From assembly GCF_900114975.1 (NCBI RefSeq), contig NZ_FOUU01000004.1, positions 92,811-156,810 of the forward strand: a stretch of DNA of 64,000 nt. Direction: 5' to 3'. The position numbers and the translations under genes are program-made. The notes beneath the pieces are model-generated. The model saw only the letters and a list, made by a program, of their open reading frames with translations. It was not told the origin of the DNA and made no database searches. Numbering within the stretch: position 1 is the first letter of the stretch; the number at the start of each line of letters is the position of its first letter. Of the stretch, positions 9,550-16,095 are shown piece by piece. The DNA is from Thermodesulforhabdus norvegica (GTDB lineage Bacteria > Desulfobacterota > Syntrophobacteria > Syntrophobacterales > Thermodesulforhabdaceae).

Positions 9550-9966
9550 GGAATATTCTCCACCTGTACATGCACCTGTCACGAAGCAAAAAACCTTACT
9601 TTATCCTTTGCTGCCGAAATGCTTCGTGATAATGAGACGAATACTATACAAAATAGTGAAATGAAGAACAACGGGCTTTACGAGCCTTAACTGATAATAT
9701 AATAGCATCGGCTCGAAGTGGTGCTTACATAGGGGGAGCACGTTGTAGCCTCTGCTCCGGCTCCTCCGCAGGTTAGAAGCGGATGCTGTGGTACGCCAGG
9801 GGGAAATCTCCCGGAGGGTCAGATATCCCCTCGGGATTGAAGTGTAGCCAATAAAGTCCGGTCCTCGTGGTTGCCTCTGAGACCGGGATAAGAACCCGGG
9901 CGTTACCACAAAAAGGAGTGGTATTTCCGAACCGGGATTGGATTGAAGATGTGATCAACGGTGAAA
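9550..9966. other. intergenic stretch with no recognised gene
   Basis: This interval lies between the NusG paralogue and the first small plus-strand frame. The segment 9700-9960 is G+C-rich with several short hairpins (for example CCGGG...CCCGG near 9885-9900). No protein family was recognised on either strand. It presumably contains the promoter of the NusG paralogue and possibly a decayed mobile-element end. Confidence 0.4.
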
Positions 9967-10137
9967 ATGATACCTGAGCGTATGCGAAGGACGCGGGATT
10001 TCTGGCCGGTCCTGGAAAGGCACGGGAAGCTTTGCTCTGACCTGACCATCGAGGAACTCCGTCAAGCTCGTTCCGGTCTAAGGGAGAAGCTGCTCGCTCT
10101 TACCCGAAATTTCAAGGTCCTCAGTCTCACCGAATGA
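9967..10137 (+). CDS. small hypothetical ORF (56 aa)
   Basis: A 56-codon frame, charged and helical, with a plausible amphipathic segment (LTIEELRQARSGLREKL). It has no recognised family. An in-frame GTG lies 6 bases upstream. It could be a remnant; neighbouring sequence 10138-10375 has weak PIN-toxin-like fragments (RLYVEEG, and AEALHIAAAV in another frame). Confidence 0.3.
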   Translation: MIPERMRRTRDFWPVLERHGKLCSDLTIEELRQARSGLREKLLALTRNFKVLSLTE

Positions 10138-10375
10138 AATGATAAAGCGGGTAAGGCTCTATGTCGAGGAAGGGGTTGTATCGTCTAAGTATTGTATTTG
10201 CAGAGGCCCTTCACATTGCCGCAGCGGTGCCCGGCGGTGCATCCTGGTTAGTTGGAATTTTAATCATCCGGTCAAACGCAGTACCCGGCTTTTGGTAAAC
10301 TATATCAATGCCGGGCAGGGCCCCCGGACGATCGATATTCTGGCTCCTCCAGAGGTTTAGGGAGGTGAGGAGATT

Positions 10376-10570
10376 GTGTTCAATTTAGAAGAAGTTAAAA
10401 GGGCGAGCGGCCTCTCCGCAGGCGAGCTTACTAGGCTGGAGGAAGAAATCCGGCGGGAATTTGAAGGCGATGAGATGATGTTCGAGCTTCACCTAATCCG
10501 GGCTATCAGAGCCATTAAGGAAGGGTGGGTTACTTTGGAAGAGACACTCTCGAAAAGCGAAAGGGTCTGA
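10376..10570 (+). CDS. small conserved-looking hypothetical protein (64 aa)
   Basis: 64 residues from a GTG with GGGAGGTGAGGAG just upstream. It is acidic and helical (SAGELTRLEEEIRREF, then DEMMFELHLIRAIRAI). No function is recognised. The strong ribosome site and regular helical pattern suggest a real gene, perhaps an orphan antitoxin or TA accessory, since it starts the left TA array. Confidence 0.5.
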   Translation: MFNLEEVKRASGLSAGELTRLEEEIRREFEGDEMMFELHLIRAIRAIKEGWVTLEETLSKSERV

Positions 10571-10614
10571 ATCCTCGTTGTTTCCATGCAAGGCTCGGGG
10601 AAAGGCTTTGCCAT

Positions 10615-10703
10615 GGTTTCAAGGAGGGCCTCCGGCGGACGGTGGAGTGGTACCTGAGATCGTGATCACGGGAGAGTATTCGGACTACTATTAGAGGGTC
10701 TAT
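10615..10703 (+). pseudogene. tail fragment 1 of a dTDP-glucose 4,6-dehydratase-like gene
   Basis: The frame reads FKEGLRRTVEWYLRS then stops; another frame continues VITGEYSDYY, stop, RVYG. Together these match the C-terminus of RmlB-type extended SDR enzymes (EGLRRTVEWY...SGEYxxYYxRxYG), with an internal deletion and a stop. It has no 5' part and marks the left boundary of the first TA cassette. Confidence 0.6.
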
Positions 10704-10838
10704 GGAGCTTATTTTACAGGCCTTCGTGCGGGGCCAAAGGAGGTAAACCATGCGGGCACTGAAGGACTTGATCGATGAACTGCCGCCCGAACTCCAGCAG
10801 GAGGTGCGGGACTTCGTGGAGTTCCTGCTGGAGAAACG
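10622..10838 (+). repeat. direct repeat copy 1 (RmlB tail + DUF2281 start)
   Basis: These 217 bases recur at 12121-12337 with a constant offset of 1499 bp, no gaps and only a handful of substitutions. The repeat spans the RmlB-tail remnant, the ribosome site and the first half of the DUF2281 gene, so the whole junction was duplicated. Confidence 0.9.
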
Positions 10839-10995
10839 AGTTGCTAAGCCCAAAGCGAAGAAGGGTGAGTTAAAATTTGACTGGTGAGGAGCTCTGCGTG
10901 ACCTCCGGGATAAATACACCTCTGTGGAGCTTCAGCACAAAGTACTTGAATGGTGGGGGGATTTATGTATTTGCTTGATACCAACAGTCTTTTAG
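10750..10995 (+). pseudogene. DUF2281-family antitoxin, broken by in-frame TGA
   Basis: The first 45 codons (start MRALKDLIDELPPELQ) match the intact copy at 12249. The frame is cut by TGA at 10885-10887, where the intact copy has GCA. The same frame then continues GALRDLRDKYTSVELQHK to a stop at 10995. The truncated protein could still fold its N-terminal helices. It is followed by a truncated PIN toxin. Confidence 0.8.
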
Positions 10996-11123
10996 AACTT
11001 CTCCTTGATCAGGATGAAGCCGGTGAGGTCGAGAAGCTTTTGCGATCCATTCCCGGGGGGAAGCTTCACATATCAGGATTGGGTGGAAATGGTGATCAGG
11101 CGAGAGTATTTGGAATACTATAA
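10965..11123 (+). pseudogene. PIN-domain toxin fragment
   Basis: The start MYLLDTNSLLELLLD matches PIN (VapC-like) ribonucleases, with the first catalytic Asp in LLDTN. Similarity ends near 11070, where the sequence passes into another RmlB-like tail. The three later acidic residues of the active site are therefore missing and the toxin is dead. Confidence 0.75.
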
Positions 11124-11145
11124 AAGAGTCTATGGCTCTGGGTAG
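11074..11145 (+). pseudogene. RmlB-like tail fragment 2
   Basis: The frame reads DWVEMVIRREYLEYYKRVYG and then ends in TAG (11143-11145), the C-terminal signature of dTDP-glucose-dehydratase-like enzymes. It is joined directly to the truncated PIN gene, giving a visible recombination junction, and is followed by hicB. Confidence 0.6.
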
Positions 11146-11173
11146 AACCTAAGGTGAGACGAAGGTGGACACT

Positions 11174-11398
11174 ATGAGAACGTATCGCTTTTCGGTGGTG
11201 ATTGAGCGGGATAAGGATGGCTATTTCGCCTTCTGTCCCGAGTTACAAGGGTGTTACACCCAAGGGGACACCTACGAGGAGGTCCTTGAGAACATTAAAG
11301 ATGCCATACGGCTACACGTGTTGGATCGCTTAGAGAGCGGGGAAGAGATCCCGCAGGTTGATTCGATCAGCCTCACCTCCTTGGAAGTGGCGGTATGA
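11174..11398 (+). CDS. hicB: HicB-family antitoxin
   Basis: 74 residues with the HicB/UPF0150 fold: YRFSVVIERDKDGYFAFCPEL, then GCYTQGDTYEEVLENIKDAI. HicB neutralises the mRNA-cleaving HicA toxin and usually represses the operon. The ATG at 11174 has AAGGTGG at good spacing; an in-frame GTG 9 bases upstream is less likely. It overlaps hicA by 4 bases (ATGA). Confidence 0.88.
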   Translation: MRTYRFSVVIERDKDGYFAFCPELQGCYTQGDTYEEVLENIKDAIRLHVLDRLESGEEIPQVDSISLTSLEVAV

Positions 11399-11622
11399 GC
11401 AAGAAGCTTCCCCGCGTGACGGTCGAGGAGGTGATCAGGGTTTTGGAGCGCGTGGGTTTTTTCCTTAGCCGTCAGAGCGGAAGTCACAGGATTTACAAGA
11501 ATCCAGATGGGAAACGGGTCACTGTGCCCTATCATGCGGGGAAGACCCTTCATCCTAAGGTCTTGAAAAGCATTCTGAAAGATGCAGGGCTTACGCTGGA
11601 ACGGTTTAAGGAACTGCTTTGA
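11395..11622 (+). CDS. hicA: HicA-family mRNA interferase toxin
   Basis: 75 residues with the dsRBD-like HicA fold. The catalytic His is in SRQSGSHRIYKNPDG, followed by VTVPYHAGKTLHPKVL and an ILKDAGLT helix. HicA cleaves mRNA when free of HicB. The gene appears intact. It overlaps hicB (ATGA) upstream and a hepT-like gene (TGATG) downstream. Confidence 0.88.
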   Translation: MSKKLPRVTVEEVIRVLERVGFFLSRQSGSHRIYKNPDGKRVTVPYHAGKTLHPKVLKSILKDAGLTLERFKELL

Positions 11623-12050
11623 TGAAAAAATCCCGAAGGAGCTCCGTAGGGAGCCAAAGGCGAGTTTCGAGGGATATCAGACGCTCTCTGGAGCGGCTGG
11701 AACGAATCAGAGCGCTGCCAAAAGATGCGTTCCTTGCGGACCAGGACGCGCTTGATCTGGCATGCTATCGTTTGCTTATAGCCATAGAAGCTGCGATACA
11801 TATATGCTTTCACATCTGCGCGCAGCGGTTACACCGGGTGCCCGAGGAATATGCCGAGTGCTTTGCGATTCTAGGCGAGGCTGGAATTGTGCCCCCGGAG
11901 TTGAACCGGAATCTTCAGCGGATGGTGCGCTTTCGCAACATGTTGGTACACCTGTATTGGGAGATAGATTACGATAGAATGTACGAGATCCTCCAGGGAC
12001 ATCCAGACGACTTACGCAAATTTGTCCGGGCGATCGGGGAATTGTTATGA
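11622..12050 (+). CDS. HepT-like HEPN ribonuclease-type protein without an MntA partner
   Basis: 142 residues, all helical, ending in the HEPN signature RX4HXY as RNMLVHLY. HepT toxins are normally paired with an MntA nucleotidyltransferase that AMPylates the Tyr. No MntA gene adjoins this one; it is translationally coupled to hicA through TGATG. Either it is a solitary HepT, its partner was lost, or hicBA-hepT is a three-gene operon. An Arg-rich N-terminus precedes the usual HEPN start. Confidence 0.75.
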   Translation: MKKSRRSSVGSQRRVSRDIRRSLERLERIRALPKDAFLADQDALDLACYRLLIAIEAAIHICFHICAQRLHRVPEEYAECFAILGEAGIVPPELNRNLQRMVRFRNMLVHLYWEIDYDRMYEILQGHPDDLRKFVRAIGELL

Positions 12051-12071
12051 AGGAGATGTGTGGTCGCGCAG

Positions 12072-12202
12072 GGATACAACTGCTATGCCCGTGATTACTT
12101 CAAAAAGGAAGTCGGTTGGGAGGAGGGCCTCCGGCGGACGGTGGAGTGGTACCTGAGATCGTGATCACGGGAGAGTATGTGGACTACTATCAGAGGGTCT
12201 AG
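12072..12202 (+). pseudogene. RmlB-like tail fragment 3
   Basis: The frame reads VGWEEGLRRTVEWYLRS to TGA (12162-12164). A shifted frame continues VITGEYVDYYQRV to TAG (12200-12202). This is the same C-terminal piece as at 10615 and 11074 but with a slightly longer 5' part. It separates hicBA-hepT from the intact DUF2281-PIN pair. Confidence 0.6.
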
Positions 12203-12337
12203 GGAGCTTATTTTACAGGCCTTCCTGCGGGGCCAAAGGAGGTAAAGCATGCGGGCACTGAAGGACTTGATCGATGAACTGCCGCCCGAACTCCAGCAGG
12301 AGGTGCGGGACTTCGTGGAGTTCCTTCTGGAGAAACG
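12121..12337 (+). repeat. direct repeat copy 2 (RmlB tail + DUF2281 start)
   Basis: This is the second copy of the 217-base repeat at 10622-10838. It is gap-free and nearly identical, and shares the tail remnant, ribosome site and antitoxin start. Confidence 0.9.
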
Positions 12338-12461
12338 GGCAAGGAGGCCCAGGAGGAAGCCGAAGTTCGATTGGGCAGGAGCCCTCAGGGATCTGCGCGA
12401 TCGCTATACCTCCGTACAGCTCCAGCACAAGATTGCGGAGTGGAGGATCGGCGAGCAATGA
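12249..12461 (+). CDS. DUF2281-family antitoxin
   Basis: 70 residues. The helical N-terminus (ELPPELQQEVRDFVEFLL) is typical of DUF2281/VapB-like antitoxins; a basic linker and a C-terminal toxin-binding peptide (DWAGALRDLRDRY) follow. AAGGAGG precedes the ATG. It overlaps the PIN toxin by 4 bases (ATGA). This is the intact counterpart of the broken copy at 10750. Confidence 0.82.
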   Translation: MRALKDLIDELPPELQQEVRDFVEFLLEKRARRPRRKPKFDWAGALRDLRDRYTSVQLQHKIAEWRIGEQ

Positions 12462-12862
12462 AGTTACTGATCGATACCAATATCTTCCTGGAAGTGATAT
12501 TAGAGCAAGAGAAGGTCAAGGAAGCTCAAGCTCTCCTGTCACAAGTCGAGAAACATAAGTTTTTCATCTCCGACTATTCCCTCCACTCAATAGGGCTTTT
12601 GCTTTTCCGCAGAAGGCAACATGAGGTATTCCGACGGTTCTTAAAAGACATGATCCTCGAGGCAGGGGTTACGGTCATCGCTCTCGCAGCCCAAGAAATG
12701 GAGGATATTATACAGGCTGCACAGCAGTTCGGCCTTGATTTCGATGACGCTTATCAATATGCGGTTGCAGCTGACTATAACCTCACCATCGTGAGCTTCG
12801 ATAGCGACTTTGATCGGACAGAAAGAGGGCGCAAGACCCCGAAAGATTTACTGGAGGGATAG
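12458..12862 (+). CDS. PIN-domain toxin (VapC-like)
   Basis: 134 residues, full PIN length. Active-site acids are visible: Asp6 in LLIDTNIFLE, an acidic helix residue near 50, Asp in DFDDAYQYAVA near 110, and Asp in SFDSDFDRT near 120. It is predicted to be an Mg-dependent RNase held by the upstream DUF2281 antitoxin. The start at 12458 (ATGA overlap) fits PIN family starts. Confidence 0.87.
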   Translation: MKLLIDTNIFLEVILEQEKVKEAQALLSQVEKHKFFISDYSLHSIGLLLFRRRQHEVFRRFLKDMILEAGVTVIALAAQEMEDIIQAAQQFGLDFDDAYQYAVAADYNLTIVSFDSDFDRTERGRKTPKDLLEG

Positions 12863-12892
12863 GGTGGCACGACTGGAGCTCAGAGCGGCCGC

Positions 12893-12940
12893 CTCTTGGC
12901 CCGAGACACCCTCTTTAACCTCGTGGGCCAGGCGGTGCCC
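12893..12940 (+). pseudogene. flippase N-terminal fragment 1
   Basis: Sixteen codons read LARDTLFNLVGQAVP, a common N-terminal motif of Wzx-type polysaccharide flippases. The similarity stops exactly where the heptamer array begins. A related piece lies beyond the second array at 13481. Confidence 0.5.
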
Positions 12941-12941
12941 A

Positions 12942-13011
12942 GTGAGAAGTGAGGCGTAAGAAGTGAGAAGTGAGGCGTGAGGAGTAAGAGGTGAGATGTG
13001 AGGAGTAAGGG
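12942..13011. repeat. ten tandem heptamers, left array (consensus GTGAGRN)
   Basis: Ten consecutive 7-bp units with consensus GTGAG plus two variable bases (GTGAGAA, GTGAGGC, GTAAGAA and so on). It lies 19 bp upstream of the broken four-helix-bundle gene and is the reverse complement type of the array at 13397-13466. Confidence 0.9.
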
Positions 13012-13030
13012 GAGGGACGGGATCGGGGGT

Positions 13031-13396
13031 GTGAAGACGCATAGGGATTTGGATGTCTGGAAGGAGGGGATAGAACTTGTTGTAAAAGTTTATGAAATTG
13101 TTCAGAAATTTCCAAAGGAGGAGAGGTACGGTTTGGTGTAACAGATAAAAAGGTCTGCCATCTCGATACCGAGCAACATCGCTGAAGGAGCAGCTCGGAA
13201 CTCAAAGAAAGAATTTTTGCAGTTCTTGTTTATTTCCCTTGGGTCAATTTCGGAATTGGAAACCCAGCTGATCATAGCTGATAGGCTAGGTTTTCTGCCC
13301 GGTAGGAGTATCTTTTCCTTGATCGAGAAAGAGCGATACAAGCTTTTAGGATTGATAAAATACCTGCGAGGTAATAAGAATGCCAAACAACGATAA
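13031..13396 (+). pseudogene. four-helix-bundle (23S rRNA IVS-type) protein gene with in-frame TAA
   Basis: The 121-codon frame starts at GTG and reads HRDLDVWKEGIELV, then RSAISIPSNIAEGAARNSKKE and a Leu-rich C-terminal half. This is the signature of the four-helix-bundle proteins found in 23S rRNA intervening sequences and related to the Avd accessory protein of diversity-generating retroelements. Codon 37 is TAA (13139-13141) where relatives have Ser/Thr. An ATG/GTG restart is not obvious. The stop codon abuts the right heptamer array directly. Length fits the family. Confidence 0.85.
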
Positions 13397-13466
13397 CATC
13401 TCACATCTCACCTCTCACATTTCACCTCTCACGTTTCACATCTCACGTCTCACGTCTCACGTTTCA
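13397..13466. repeat. ten tandem heptamers, right array (consensus CNTCTCA)
   Basis: Ten consecutive 7-bp units (CATCTCA, CCTCTCA, CGTCTCA, CGTTTCA and so on) begin at the base after the TAA of the four-helix-bundle gene. Copy number and total length (70 bp) equal the left array, in inverted orientation. Confidence 0.9.
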
Positions 13467-13480
13467 TCACAGGAAGCCAT

Positions 13481-13558
13481 TTGGCCCGGAACACTCTACT
13501 TAACTTCATCCGGCAGGCGGTGCCCTTGCGCATGAAGATGGCGGCCTTTTGGGGATAG
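13481..13558 (+). pseudogene. flippase N-terminal fragment 2
   Basis: The frame reads LARNTLLNFIRQAVPLRMK then stops at TAG (13556-13558). It is a diverged relative of the fragment at 12893, so the heptamer-flanked element stands between two flippase heads in direct orientation. Confidence 0.5.
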
Positions 13559-13571
13559 AGGAGGTGACATT

Positions 13572-13832
13572 ATGCCGAAGCTCAACCTGGAGATACCTGA
13601 GGAGTTGGTCCAATCACTCAAGCTTCCTAGAGACGAAGTGCCAGCGAGGCTGAAGCAGGAGTTGGCTCTGCGGCTCTATGAGAAAGGCCTGCTCAGCTTT
13701 GGGAAAGCCCGCGAGCTCGCCGGGATGACCAAATGGGAGTTTTCCCGGCTCTTGGGAAAAGAGGGGATCCTTCGCCACTATGACCTTGAGGAATTCGAAA
13801 AAGACCTTAGGACCTTGAGGGAGCTGGGTTGA
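13572..13832 (+). CDS. UPF0175-family antitoxin
   Basis: 86 residues. A short beta-strand N-terminus (LNLEIPEELVQSL) and a helical core (LALRLYEKGLLSFGKARELAGM, here cited in parts) match UPF0175, whose members pair with DUF3368 PIN-like toxins. GAGGTGACATT precedes the ATG. The stop overlaps the toxin start (TGATG). Confidence 0.85.
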   Translation: MPKLNLEIPEELVQSLKLPRDEVPARLKQELALRLYEKGLLSFGKARELAGMTKWEFSRLLGKEGILRHYDLEEFEKDLRTLRELG

Positions 13833-14329
13833 TGGTAGTCTGTAACTCTTCGGTATTGATCGCCTTGAGCGCGATCGGCCAGTTAGATGTTTTGCAAAAG
13901 CGGTGTGAGGGCACGAAGCTGATGATCCCCAAGGCCGTCTGGAGAGAGGTGGTGGAGGAAGGGAAGGGAGAGCCCGGTGCGCAAGAGGTGGCGACCGCTG
14001 ACTGGATTGAGGTGGAAGAGGTGAGAAATCGAGCGGTAGGGGAAGTGCTCCTTGCACAGCTGGACCATGGGGAGGCGGAGGTAATTGCCTTGGCCCAGGA
14101 GAAGGGAGCCGCCTTGGTCCTCCTCGATGAAAAAGAAGCGAGAGAGCTTGCTGAGCGGTTGGGCCTTAAGGTCCTGGGGACGGTGGGTTTACTCATATGG
14201 GCAAAACAAGCAGGGCTTATCAGGAGCGTCCATGAGCAGTTGGATGCCCTGCAGGAGAAAGCGGGATTCCGAATCAGTCCTGAACTTTACCAGCGAGTTT
14301 TGAAAGAAGCCGGTGAGCTAAATAAATGA
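13832..14329 (+). CDS. DUF3368-family PIN-like toxin
   Basis: 165 residues of DUF3368 type. The start MVVCNSSVLIALSAIGQLD has Asn-Ser-Ser in place of the PIN Asp-Thr-Asn, as is usual in this family. Later come LDHGEAEVIALAQE and LLDEKEARELAERLG with conserved acids near 95 and 115, then GTVGLLIWAKQAGLI. It is predicted to be a nuclease toxin of a UPF0175-DUF3368 module. The ATG overlaps the antitoxin stop. Confidence 0.87.
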   Translation: MVVCNSSVLIALSAIGQLDVLQKRCEGTKLMIPKAVWREVVEEGKGEPGAQEVATADWIEVEEVRNRAVGEVLLAQLDHGEAEVIALAQEKGAALVLLDEKEARELAERLGLKVLGTVGLLIWAKQAGLIRSVHEQLDALQEKAGFRISPELYQRVLKEAGELNK

Positions 14330-14454
14330 ATCAATGCATTAAAAGGATAGCCAACCTTGTCCGAACCTTCCTCGGCAAAGAGGGCCGGGGGGTCCTCAAG
14401 GCCCACATGGTGCGGGGGACCGTGGGAAGTCTTCGCTATCAAGCGCACGGTTGA
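14326..14454 (+). pseudogene. flippase N-terminal fragment 3
   Basis: A 42-codon frame begins inside the toxin stop (ATGA) and reads FLGKEGRGVLKAHMVRGTVG, resembling the segment just before the first membrane helix of Wzx flippases. It then runs into unrelated sequence and stops, so only the cytoplasmic head remains. Confidence 0.4.
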
Positions 14455-14738
14455 TCTTCCCGGTGCGCGGAAGGGGCTTCATCACGCTCGACTTACGGGC
14501 CGGGATCACGGGGCATTTGGGCTTGCGGGGTGGAGAGCTTTACACTGAGATCAGGGGGAGATGGGCAAGAGAGGTTTTCAGCCGTTGAAGGTGGCCGTTA
14601 TCGGCACGGGCTACCTGGGGCTCACCACCGGCATAAGCCTCGCCTGTATCGAGCGACGGTTTATGTGTGGACATAGATCCCGCGAATATCGAATTGCTAC
14701 AACGACGGAAAAGCCCGATCCATGAGCCAGGTATGTAG
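14402..14738 (+). pseudogene. composite repeat copy 1 ending in a UDP-glucose dehydrogenase head
   Basis: The 3' part (14585-14738) reads LKVAVIGTGYLGLTTGISLA. After a frameshift it reads VDIDPANIELLQRRKSPIHE and ends in TAG. This is the N-terminal Rossmann region of UDP-glucose 6-dehydrogenase. The upstream part contains FAIKRTVDLPGA, resembling the start of sugar transferases, but that is weak. The whole block recurs, diverged, at 16096-16320. Confidence 0.65.
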
Positions 14739-14810
14739 GTGCCCTTGCACCATGTTCAAAAGCCGATCTCCTGGATCCAGACTCCAGGTCTTAGGAGGCG
14801 AGAGGTGGGA

Positions 14811-15042
14811 GTGAAGACAACGGCTTATTTTAGGAACAGCGTGCTTGTGCGCCGCCCTTATCTCAAGATGGAATGGGTTGAACAGGCACTTCGCCATCCT
14901 GTACGTCGGGAGGTCCAAGAGAATGGCCGCGTTCGATATTGGGTGTATATTCAAGAGGCAGGGAAGTATCTCCCGGTGGTGACCGAGCCGGATGGCGAAA
15001 CGGTGCATAACGCCTTTTTTCGACCGGGGGTTCAAGCCATGA
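14811..15042 (+). pseudogene. small protein usually paired with DUF2283, frameshifted near its 3' end
   Basis: From a GTG the frame reads TTAYFRNSVLVRRPYLKMEW, RREVQENGRVRYWVYI and DGETVHNAF, a recognisable small family commonly found just upstream of DUF2283 genes. A run of six T (15015-15020) appears to carry one extra base. With five T the protein would end FDRGFKP at TGA 15040-15042. As written, the frame reads through into DUF2283. This is either a real frameshift or a homopolymer sequencing error. Confidence 0.6.
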
Positions 15043-15056
15043 AAGGAGGTGAAAGG

Positions 15057-15299
15057 ATGCGTCTCAGTTATGATCCAGAGACCGATATGCTCTACATCGG
15101 TCTCCGGAGTGGGCCCAGCGTAGAATCGGAGGAAATTGCCCCGGGCTTTGTTTTGGACTTTGACACCGTGGGAAACGTGGTGGGTATAGAAATCGAGGAG
15201 GCTAGCCGGAGAGTGGAGCTTGGCCGGCTGGAACTATCGGCCCTACCCTTGCAGGATCTTCTGGTGACCCGCCCGGCCGTAGTTCAGGGCAAAAAGTGA
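15057..15299 (+). CDS. DUF2283 domain protein
   Basis: 80 residues with the DUF2283 pattern: YDPETDMLYIGL, APGFVLDFDTVGNVVGIEI and EEASRRVELGRL. The function is unknown; the family behaves like small TA-type partners. AAGGAGGTGAAAGG stands directly before the ATG, so it has its own ribosome site even though the upstream frame is fused by a probable frameshift. Confidence 0.82.
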   Translation: MRLSYDPETDMLYIGLRSGPSVESEEIAPGFVLDFDTVGNVVGIEIEEASRRVELGRLELSALPLQDLLVTRPAVVQGKK

Positions 15300-15326
15300 G
15301 GGCCGGAATTCCAGGGAGCCTAGGAA

Positions 15327-15432
15327 TCCCTGGCTCACGTTGGACATCGGGTCACTTGTGGACATAGATCCCGCGAAAATTGAGTCGCTGTAGCGTGGGA
15401 GGTGCCCGATCCACGAGCCGACCTTGTGGGCA
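15327..15432 (+). pseudogene. UDP-glucose dehydrogenase head fragment 2
   Basis: The first frame reads SLAHVGHRVTC and a shifted frame continues VDIDPAKIESL, stop, RGRCPIHEP. This is the same N-terminal region as in the fragment at 14585 and is separated from it by the DUF2283 cassette. Confidence 0.65.
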
Positions 15433-15529
15433 CTTCTTATGTTCGGGAGCCTAAGCTCATTTCTATCCCTTACCCGGCATGCGGTTTTACATGCCTTGGG
15501 GTGGAGCGATAATTTTGGGGGCGATAGAG

Positions 15530-15799
15530 ATGAAATGGAAAGTGGTTTACCGCGCGGAGTTCTTCCGAGAAGGGGATCTTTACGTGGGTGTTGTACCTGA
15601 GCTCGATGTCTCTAGCTACGGGGAATCACTGGACGAGGCCCGAGCTTCTCTACAGGAAGCTGTGGAGGCTTTCCTGGAGGAGTGTGAGCGCATGGGCACC
15701 CTGGAGGAAGTGATGGAAGAGGCCGGGTTCGTGCGTCGGGGCGACACATGGCTTCCCCGTCAACCCGTGGCCGCGGAACTTCTGACCGTGGGCCAATGA
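15530..15799 (+). CDS. HicB-like antitoxin
   Basis: 89 residues. KWKVVYRAEFFREGDLYVGV and PELDVSSYGESLDEARASL fit HicB/UPF0150, and a longer C-terminal tail follows. The ATG at 15530 begins the domain; an earlier in-frame ATG would add unrelated residues. It is followed by a hicA-like gene after 9 bases. Confidence 0.8.
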   Translation: MKWKVVYRAEFFREGDLYVGVVPELDVSSYGESLDEARASLQEAVEAFLEECERMGTLEEVMEEAGFVRRGDTWLPRQPVAAELLTVGQ

Positions 15800-15808
15800 G
15801 GAACGGAG

Positions 15809-16051
15809 GTGCGCCCCGAAAAGATAACACCGGTTGATTATAGAACCCTTGTGAAGATCTTCGAACACGAAGGCTTTAGAGTGGTGCGGCGGAAGGGAGA
15901 CCACTTGATCATGACGAAACCCGGTATGAAGAGGCCGGTGGTGATAAAGACAAGCCCCCGTGAGGTACCGGTAACCCATATCCTAACTAACCTCCGCACA
16001 GCCGGGATTTCGCGTGAAAGGTATCTTGACCTACTAAATCGGCTGGGATGA
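15809..16051 (+). CDS. HicA-like toxin
   Basis: 80 residues starting at GTG with GGAGG overlapping the start. The fold pattern is HicA (VKIFEHEGFRVVRRKGDHLIM, then VVIKTSPREVPVTHILTNLR). The catalytic His is in GDHLIM, where Asp replaces the usual Ser before His. This variant is common in a HicA subfamily. Predicted mRNA interferase. Confidence 0.8.
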   Translation: MRPEKITPVDYRTLVKIFEHEGFRVVRRKGDHLIMTKPGMKRPVVIKTSPREVPVTHILTNLRTAGISRERYLDLLNRLG

Positions 16052-16095
16052 AACCTCATTCCTGCTGGGCAAAGCGGGCTCAGTGGTCGTAGGAT

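Noticed and set aside
9700-9960. Remnant of an IS200/IS605 TnpB gene or its omega RNA
   Set aside because: The G+C-rich hairpin-rich stretch looked suggestive, but no frame gave TnpB catalytic or zinc-finger motifs.
10139-10360. 73-codon open frame on the plus strand
   Set aside because: Composition is unlike a folded protein. Weak PIN-like pieces lie in two different frames, so it is at best a remnant.
12942-13466. CRISPR array
   Set aside because: Units are 7 bp without spacers of protospacer length, and there are no cas genes nearby.
12893-13558. Target-site duplication of the heptamer-flanked element
   Set aside because: The two flippase-head pieces differ at many positions, so they are diverged paralogous fragments, not a fresh duplication.
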